A stretch of DNA of 18,043 nucleotides from Kiritimatiellales bacterium. GTDB lineage: Bacteria > Verrucomicrobiota > Kiritimatiellia > Kiritimatiellales > Pontiellaceae. Below, piece by piece: positions 14,054-18,043 of this stretch. Made by a program: the position numbers and the translations under genes. The DNA lies in the NCBI GenBank assembly GCA_030588285.1, contig JAUUYK010000001.1, forward strand, positions 1-18,043, written 5' to 3'. Numbering within the stretch: the stretch's first letter is position 1; each line of letters begins with the position of its first letter. Under the pieces are notes generated by a model, which had not been told where the DNA came from, did no database searches, and was given only the letters and a program-made list of their open reading frames with translations.

Positions 14054-15258
14054 TAGATGATATGCCCCATTTTATCGCGCTTGGTGGACAGGTAAAAATC
14101 GTTGTGTTCCGACCGCGGTAATACGAGCGAAACCCGTTCGGCAATTTCGATGCCGTATTTATCCAGCCCGCTTATTTTTGCAGGATTATTGGTGAGCAGA
14201 TTAATCTTCGTCATTCCAAGATCGTGGAGAATCTGGGCGCCAATCCCGTAATCGCGCAGGTCGGCATTAAAACCGAGGTGTTCGTTGGCCTCGACGGTAT
14301 CCATTCCCTGTTCTTGCAGCTCATAGGCGTGCAATTTTTTGGCCAGCCCAATCCCGCGGCCTTCTTGGCGCATATAGACGATCGCGCCATAGCCGTGTTT
14401 CTGCACTTCATGCATGGCGGCTTCGAGCTGTGCTCCGCAATCGCAGCGCATGGAATGGAACACATCGCCGGTCAGGCATTCGCTATGCACACGAACCAAG
14501 GGGATTTTTCCCGATGTAGCATCGCCGCAAATCAGAGCCAGGTGGTCTTTTTGATCCACGGTGGAGCTATAGAGCTTCAGCGAGAATGGCCCCGCTTCGG
14601 TCGGCATATTAATCTCGCGCTCTAGATTAATCAGCGTTTCGTGCGTGTAACGATATTTTACAATCTCCGAAACCGCCGTCATTTTCAGCCCATGCGTATC
14701 GGAAAAGGCTCGAAGTTCGAGCATCCGCATCATTTCGCCATCGTCTTTAAGAATTTCACAAATCACACCCGCGGGTTTAAGGCCGCACATACGGGCTAAA
14801 TCAACGGTTCCTTCGGTATGACCAGCACGTTCCAAAACACCACCCGGGACAGATTTTAGCGGAAATAGATGGCCGGGTTTGATGAAATCACTCGCCTGGC
14901 TCGTTTCTGAGATCAACGCTTCCACCGTATTCGCCCGATCCATTGCGCTGATTCCGGTGGTGGTTCCGACGCGAACATCGACCGAATCCATAAAGGCGGT
15001 GTGGTATTTATCCGAAGAATGGGCCGGAACCATATGCGCGAGCCCGAGGTGCTGAAGCTGCTCTTCTTCCATGGGTACGCAAACGAGGCCGCGGGCATGG
15101 GTGATCATGAAATTGATTACTTCGGGGGTCGTTTTTTCTGCGGCACAAATCAAATCGCCTTCATTTTCACGATCTTCATCGTCAGTCATCACGATAATTT
15201 CGCCGTTGCGAAAGGCCTCGATCACATCCTCAATCGGGTCGAAAATAGATTCACTCAT
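14053..15258 (-). CDS. ribBA: Bifunctional 3,4-dihydroxy-2-butanone 4-phosphate synthase / GTP cyclohydrolase II
   Basis: This 401-residue fusion starts both branches of riboflavin synthesis. The N-terminal RibB domain (1 to about 200) turns ribulose-5-phosphate into dihydroxybutanone phosphate. It shows DDEDRENEGD (26-35), GISAMDRANTVEALI (102-116) and GHTEGTVDLARMCGLKPAGV (146-165). The RibA domain opens GTP and releases formate. It shows HSECLTGDVFHSMRCDCGAQL with zinc cysteines 261, 272 and 274, RQEGRGIGL (297-305), the EANEHLGF segment, and LLTNNPAKI near 354. Catalytic residues of both halves appear intact. AGGAG lies six bases before the ATG. It is the first gene below the FMN riboswitch, so FMN should repress it most directly. 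Confidence 0.97.
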   Translation of the reverse strand: MSESIFDPIEDVIEAFRNGEIIVMTDDEDRENEGDLICAAEKTTPEVINFMITHARGLVCVPMEEEQLQHLGLAHMVPAHSSDKYHTAFMDSVDVRVGTTTGISAMDRANTVEALISETSQASDFIKPGHLFPLKSVPGGVLERAGHTEGTVDLARMCGLKPAGVICEILKDDGEMMRMLELRAFSDTHGLKMTAVSEIVKYRYTHETLINLEREINMPTEAGPFSLKLYSSTVDQKDHLALICGDATSGKIPLVRVHSECLTGDVFHSMRCDCGAQLEAAMHEVQKHGYGAIVYMRQEGRGIGLAKKLHAYELQEQGMDTVEANEHLGFNADLRDYGIGAQILHDLGMTKINLLTNNPAKISGLDKYGIEIAERVSLVLPRSEHNDFYLSTKRDKMGHII

Positions 15259-15336
15259 AGCTACTCCTATATATTAAAAAAAACCAAAGACAGTACGCCT
15301 CCAGGGAATTATACAAATACATAGCATCGCTCTGCA

Positions 15337-15461
15337 CCATCTTCTCTCATCCAGACTATACGGTCGGTCGCAGAATTTCACTGCATCCTGCTTTTCCAAA
15401 TCTTGGAAAAACTCGCGGACTATTACCGCCGGTCGGGAATTTCACCCTGCCCTGAAGATGG
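15337..15461 (-). ncRNA. FMN riboswitch (RFN element)
   Basis: The minus strand reads GGGCAGGGTGAAATTCCCGA, then CCGGCGGTAATAGTCCGCGAG, and later GCAGGATGCAGTGAAATTCT and ACCGTATAGTCTGGATGAGAG. These are the conserved core blocks of the RFN aptamer in the right order. Closing stem P1 is eight base pairs: CCATCTTC (15461-15454) with GAAGATGG (15344-15337). A peripheral hairpin TTTTCCAAGATTTGGAAAA is the variable arm. It binds flavin mononucleotide and shuts down the operon starting with ribBA, 78 bases downstream. The expression platform is unclear: a run of eight U (15276-15283) has no strong stem before it, so translational control is as likely as termination. Confidence 0.96.
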
Positions 15462-15465
15462 CGAC

Positions 15466-15494
15466 AATATGGTGAAACTCAACAGGGGGTGCAA
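15466..15494 (-). promoter_or_regulatory. Candidate promoter for the FMN-riboswitch transcript
   Basis: On the minus strand TTGCAC (15489-15494), a 17-base spacer and CATATT (15466-15471) would start transcription around 15457-15461, at the first bases of riboswitch stem P1. Each box is a moderate match; the placement makes it attractive. Confidence 0.42.
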
Positions 15495-15517
15495 GTGCAA
15501 TTACCTATCAATCGCAC
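15495..15517 (-). terminator. Hairpin after uppP, without U-tract
   Basis: GTGCGATT (15517-15510) pairs with AATTGCAC (15502-15495) over eight positions, with one G-U pair and a seven-base loop. It lies just after the uppP stop, ahead of the candidate rib promoter. The lack of a U-tract makes intrinsic termination doubtful. Confidence 0.25.
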
Positions 15518-15521
15518 ATGA

Positions 15522-16316
15522 TTAGGCTGAAAAGATTAAAAGTGAAAATGTGAGGATTCCGATGAATAAACAGTAGACTCCGAAACACCAAAAACGGCCG
15601 CGCTGCAGAAGCGAAACCAACCACTTAATAGAAAAATATCCCACGACGGCCGAGACCAGAAAACCAACCATCAATTCCAAGCTCGTGCTCCCGCTTTCAT
15701 TTCCTTTTTCGGCCACCTCAAAAAGCATCATTAAACTGGCTCCGGCAAGAAGTGGAGCCGACATAAGAAACGAATATTCGGCGGCTTGCTTGGGTTCAAT
15801 CCCCAAGAAACGCGAGATCCCGTTGGTTGATCCCGATCGACTAATCCCCGGCTGCATAGCTACCGCCTGCGCCAAACCAATCACTACGGCCGATCCCCAG
15901 CCAACCGATTTTTTTCCCGGCTTGAAAAAATGGCTGGCAATTAAAAACAGCCCCGTAGCCATGAGCGTGCACGAGACAAAGCGGGGATTCCCGAATGCGC
16001 CGAGCAACTGATCGCCCGCGGAAAAAGCAACGATAATGGCCGGAACACAACCCAGCAAAAGAAGCGCGGCAAATCGAAAGGAGTCGGCCTCGCGGCGATA
16101 GATCCCGAGTATGATTCCCAATAGGTGCCGCCAGTAAAAAATGAGAATCGAAATCAGCGTCCCGCTATGCAGCACAATTTCGAGCAGTGCGCCCTCCGCC
16201 GATTCCACCCCCATAAAGTGCTTCGATAGCACCAAATGCCCCGAGCTACTCACCGGCAGGAATTCTGTAACGCCCTGAATGATGGCAAGAAGAATGACTT
16301 TAAACAGGTTTTCCAT
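15522..16316 (-). CDS. uppP: Undecaprenyl-diphosphate phosphatase (BacA/UppP)
   Basis: This 264-residue polytopic inner-membrane enzyme removes a phosphate from undecaprenyl diphosphate. That recycles the lipid carrier for peptidoglycan, LPS O-antigen and other envelope glycans, and raises bacitracin tolerance. Both BacA signature loops are present. QGVTEFLPVSSSGHL spans residues 14-28, with Glu18, Ser24 and His27. PGISRSGSTNGISRFLG lies near the middle. Helices and length are typical. I chose ATG 16316 because it gives the normal MENLFKVILLAIIQG start with GGGGGAG just upstream. A TTG at 16337 would add MLLVGEH with no support. It stands alone between orn and the rib operon on the same strand. 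Confidence 0.95.
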   Translation of the reverse strand: MENLFKVILLAIIQGVTEFLPVSSSGHLVLSKHFMGVESAEGALLEIVLHSGTLISILIFYWRHLLGIILGIYRREADSFRFAALLLLGCVPAIIVAFSAGDQLLGAFGNPRFVSCTLMATGLFLIASHFFKPGKKSVGWGSAVVIGLAQAVAMQPGISRSGSTNGISRFLGIEPKQAAEYSFLMSAPLLAGASLMMLFEVAEKGNESGSTSLELMVGFLVSAVVGYFSIKWLVSLLQRGRFWCFGVYCLFIGILTFSLLIFSA

Positions 16317-16364
16317 GTGCTCCCCCACTAAAAGCAAGCGACCATACGGGGCAAATCGGCACGA

Positions 16365-16422
16365 AGCAATTGGAATACAAATCAGACTTTAACTCGGAAA
16401 ACGGATGCGCTAGCAATTGGAA
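16365..16422. repeat. Two direct copies of AGCAATTGGAA
   Basis: The 11-base word AGCAATTGGAA occurs at 16365-16375 and 16412-16422, 47 bases apart start to start, in the 128-base gap between orn and uppP. The core CAATTG is palindromic. It could be a paired regulator site for uppP or chance in a short spacer. Confidence 0.3.
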
Positions 16423-16444
16423 ATCGAACCGCATAAAAAGAGCG

Positions 16445-17083
16445 CTATCCCCCGACGGCGGATCCGGTCAGGCCTAGTTTCGATCGATAAAATGCGAGTT
16501 CGGCGACCGATGCTTTTATGTCAAAAAGTGCGTCGTGGGCGTTGGCCGAATCGATGCCCCCCCCCGGGAAATAGCGATTCAGTTGCTCCACACTTTCTTT
16601 ATTAAAGGGCTCCTGCTCCACCCAATCCTGCCACTGAATTTTCAGCGTTGAGACATCGAGCAGACGGTAATGCAGGCGACTTTTAAAGGTTGGAAGAAAT
16701 TTGCGCAGTAGGAACCAGTCATTATGCACACTGTTGCCCGCAAGAATCGGTCGATCAGAAATCGAATCGAATGGCGTTCCACAGATTTGATCCAGTAGAT
16801 CCGCAATTTGACGATCGGCCTGGGCCAGCGTCACGGCTGCGCCAGAGCGGCAGCGCTCAACCAAGCTCGGTAAATTTTCTGCGACCCAGGGACTGACTTG
16901 CTCGCCGTCCTCTAGCTTAATGCATAGATTAAGATCCATTTCGGGCGATGCCATACGATTTAGGTTGGTGTCGGTGACAATGACAGCCACTTGAAGTAAA
17001 CGCGCTTGATCCAGGTCCAACGAGGTAAACTCGGCATCGAACCAGACATATGCAGATGATTTTTTCAGTTCCTTTTCACTCAT
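16445..17083 (-). CDS. orn: Oligoribonuclease (DEDDh 3'-5' exonuclease)
   Basis: This 212-residue cytoplasmic exonuclease degrades two- to five-base RNA fragments and linear dinucleotides such as pGpG, the last step of RNA turnover. The DEDDh motifs are all there: ExoI VWFDAEFTSLD with Asp16 and Glu18, ExoII LAGNSVHNDWFLLRKFLP with Asp122, and ExoIII NAHDALFDIKASVAELAFYR with His183 and Asp188. The ExoII and ExoIII surroundings are those of Orn rather than DnaQ or RNase T. Typical Orn has WIDLEMTGLD, so Ala17 replaces Leu. The protein is about 30 residues longer than E. coli Orn, mainly from a longer N-terminus and a few extra tail residues. A nine-base G run on the coding strand encodes Gly174-176. 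The ATG has no clear Shine-Dalgarno. Confidence 0.9.
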   Translation of the reverse strand: MSEKELKKSSAYVWFDAEFTSLDLDQARLLQVAVIVTDTNLNRMASPEMDLNLCIKLEDGEQVSPWVAENLPSLVERCRSGAAVTLAQADRQIADLLDQICGTPFDSISDRPILAGNSVHNDWFLLRKFLPTFKSRLHYRLLDVSTLKIQWQDWVEQEPFNKESVEQLNRYFPGGGIDSANAHDALFDIKASVAELAFYRSKLGLTGSAVGG

Positions 17084-17126
17084 AAAATTCAGTAAACCAC
17101 AGATAAACTCCGTTGAACATCGATAA

Positions 17127-17155
17127 ACAAAAAGGACGGGATTTTAATCCCGTCC
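17127..17155 (-). terminator. Strong intrinsic terminator of ackA
   Basis: On the minus strand GGACGGGAT pairs with ATCCCGTCC around a four-base loop (17134-17155) and is followed at once by TTTTTG. The GC-rich nine-pair stem plus U-tract, 28 bases after the ackA stop, is a textbook intrinsic terminator. It separates ackA from orn. Confidence 0.9.
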
Positions 17156-17182
17156 CTTCAACTGCGTAGCTAACACTTCGTG

Positions 17183-18043
17183 CTATTTTATTAAGCGATG
17201 GGTATCGAGTGCAATAACGAGTTCTTCGTTCGTATGAATTTTAAGAGCCGTGACCTTCGACTCATCAGTTGTAATGATGGTTTCATTTGCCTCGTTGCGG
17301 GCATCGTCCACCTCCAGACCAAGGAAAGTGAAGCTTTCAAGAATCTTCTTACGGAGCATCGGGTTATTTTCGCCCACGCCCGCCGTGAAGACAATCCCAT
17401 CAACCCCATTCATTGCGGCGGCATAGGATCCAATAAATTTTTGAATTCGATAGCAGAACATTTCAATGCCGGCGATGCAGTCCTCATCACCCGTTGCGGC
17501 CGTTTCGACAACATCGCGCATATCGCTTTTTCCTGTAATGGCCAGTAAGCCGCCCTGCTTATTCATCATCGTGCTGACTTGCGCAGAGGAAAGCTCCTGC
17601 GTTTCCATAATGTGCAACGGGATGTAAGGATCAACAGAACCAGAGCGAGTTCCCATTATAATACCATCGAGCGGAGTAAAGCCCATGGAGGTATCGATCG
17701 AAATCCCATCTTTAAAAGCGGCCAACGAGCCGCCGTTCCCCAGATGACACGTGATCAACTTAAGCTCCTTAAGTGGCTTATTAAGCGCCTCTGCCGCCTT
17801 TTCAGCAACGTAACCATGAGAGGTGCCGTGAAATCCATATTTCCGGATTTTATAGTTAGTATATTGGATCCGCGGCAAGGCATAGAGATAGGCCTTCTTC
17901 GGCATGCTCTGATGAATGGCGGTATCGAATACCGCGACCTGTGGCAGGTCGGGCAGCAAGGACGAAATGGCTTTAATGCCCATAAGATTCGGTGGATTGT
18001 GTAAAGGAGCCAACATGGAGTTGCGCTCAATGGCTTTAATGAC
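17183..18043 (-). CDS. ackA: Acetate kinase, C-terminal two thirds (cut by window edge)
   Basis: The enzyme interconverts acetyl phosphate plus ADP with acetate plus ATP, giving ATP by substrate-level phosphorylation in fermentation. About 286 residues are visible; the usual length is near 400, so the N-terminus lies beyond the right edge. The frame is open through 18043 (VIKAIERNS before the Met at 18016), so that Met is internal. Signatures in order are LAPLHNPPNL, AVFDTAIHQSMP, KYGFHGTSHGYV, TCHLGNGGSLAAF, SMGFTPLDGIIMGTRSGSVDP, GGLLAITGKSDMRDV and VFTAGVGENNP. All active-site blocks in the visible part look intact. The partner gene pta is not visible. A strong terminator follows. Confidence 0.96.
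   Translation of the reverse strand, partial: VIKAIERNSMLAPLHNPPNLMGIKAISSLLPDLPQVAVFDTAIHQSMPKKAYLYALPRIQYTNYKIRKYGFHGTSHGYVAEKAAEALNKPLKELKLITCHLGNGGSLAAFKDGISIDTSMGFTPLDGIIMGTRSGSVDPYIPLHIMETQELSSAQVSTMMNKQGGLLAITGKSDMRDVVETAATGDEDCIAGIEMFCYRIQKFIGSYAAAMNGVDGIVFTAGVGENNPMLRKKILESFTFLGLEVDDARNEANETIITTDESKVTALKIHTNEELVIALDTHRLIK

Noticed and set aside
16317..16337. uppP start at TTG 16337
   Set aside because: The extra residues MLLVGEH are not part of the BacA family start, and the ATG at 16316 has a GGGGGAG site.
17084..17126. Third copy of the cassette repeat upstream of orn
   Set aside because: It shares only a CCACAGAT-type word with the 30-bp repeat; the flanking bases do not match.

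Overview
The window is ordinary bacterial chromosome with tightly packed, mostly housekeeping genes. Base composition is near 50% G+C by eye, with very short gaps. The mix suggests a Gram-negative, diderm bacterium: an LptF/LptG permease, two lipobox lipoproteins, a divergent polysaccharide deacetylase, DUF4136 and UppP. The PVC group (Verrucomicrobiota/Kiritimatiellota) is my guess, partly from the divergent lumazine synthase motifs and the GxxExxY cassette. No rRNA or universal marker is present to prove it.

Layout. At 1-586 (-) is the start of zwf, running off the left edge. Divergent from it is an LptF/LptG-family permease (691-1773, +). It faces a periplasmic N-acetylmuramoyl-L-alanine amidase (-), with a hairpin between the converging ends. 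A two-TM potassium channel with an RCK/TrkA module (+) faces a translationally coupled pair of CNNM/CorC-type membrane proteins (3893-6153, -). A YjbQ protein and a TPR lipoprotein (6352-7886, +) share a TAATG junction.

From 7893 to 15461 everything is on the minus strand and centres on a riboflavin operon. An FMN riboswitch (15337-15461) heads ribBA-ribH-nusB-ftsY. After an inserted GxxExxY cassette follow ribD-ribE, a deacetylase, an SDR and a DUF4136 lipoprotein. The whole path from GTP and ribulose-5-phosphate to riboflavin is present: RibBA, RibD, RibH and RibE, with only the intermediate phosphatase missing. NusB and FtsY, which serve antitermination and protein targeting, are embedded in it. 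Upstream, also on the minus strand, are uppP, an oligoribonuclease (orn) and acetate kinase (ackA, truncated by the right edge) with a strong intrinsic terminator.

The most notable feature is at 11765-12189. It is a 425-bp, relatively AT-rich cassette with a frameshifted GxxExxY gene (PD-(D/E)XK nuclease-like), bounded by 30-bp inverted repeats that match at 27 of 30 positions. It sits between ftsY and ribD, ends three bases before the ribD ATG, and looks like a small mobile or repeat-borne element. Other points of interest are an FMN riboswitch placed over nusB and ftsY, an odd potassium-channel selectivity filter, an amidase whose reading frame extends well upstream of its first ATG, and 8-9 nt C/G runs inside conserved genes. 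I saw no CRISPR array, tRNA, rRNA or phage genes.
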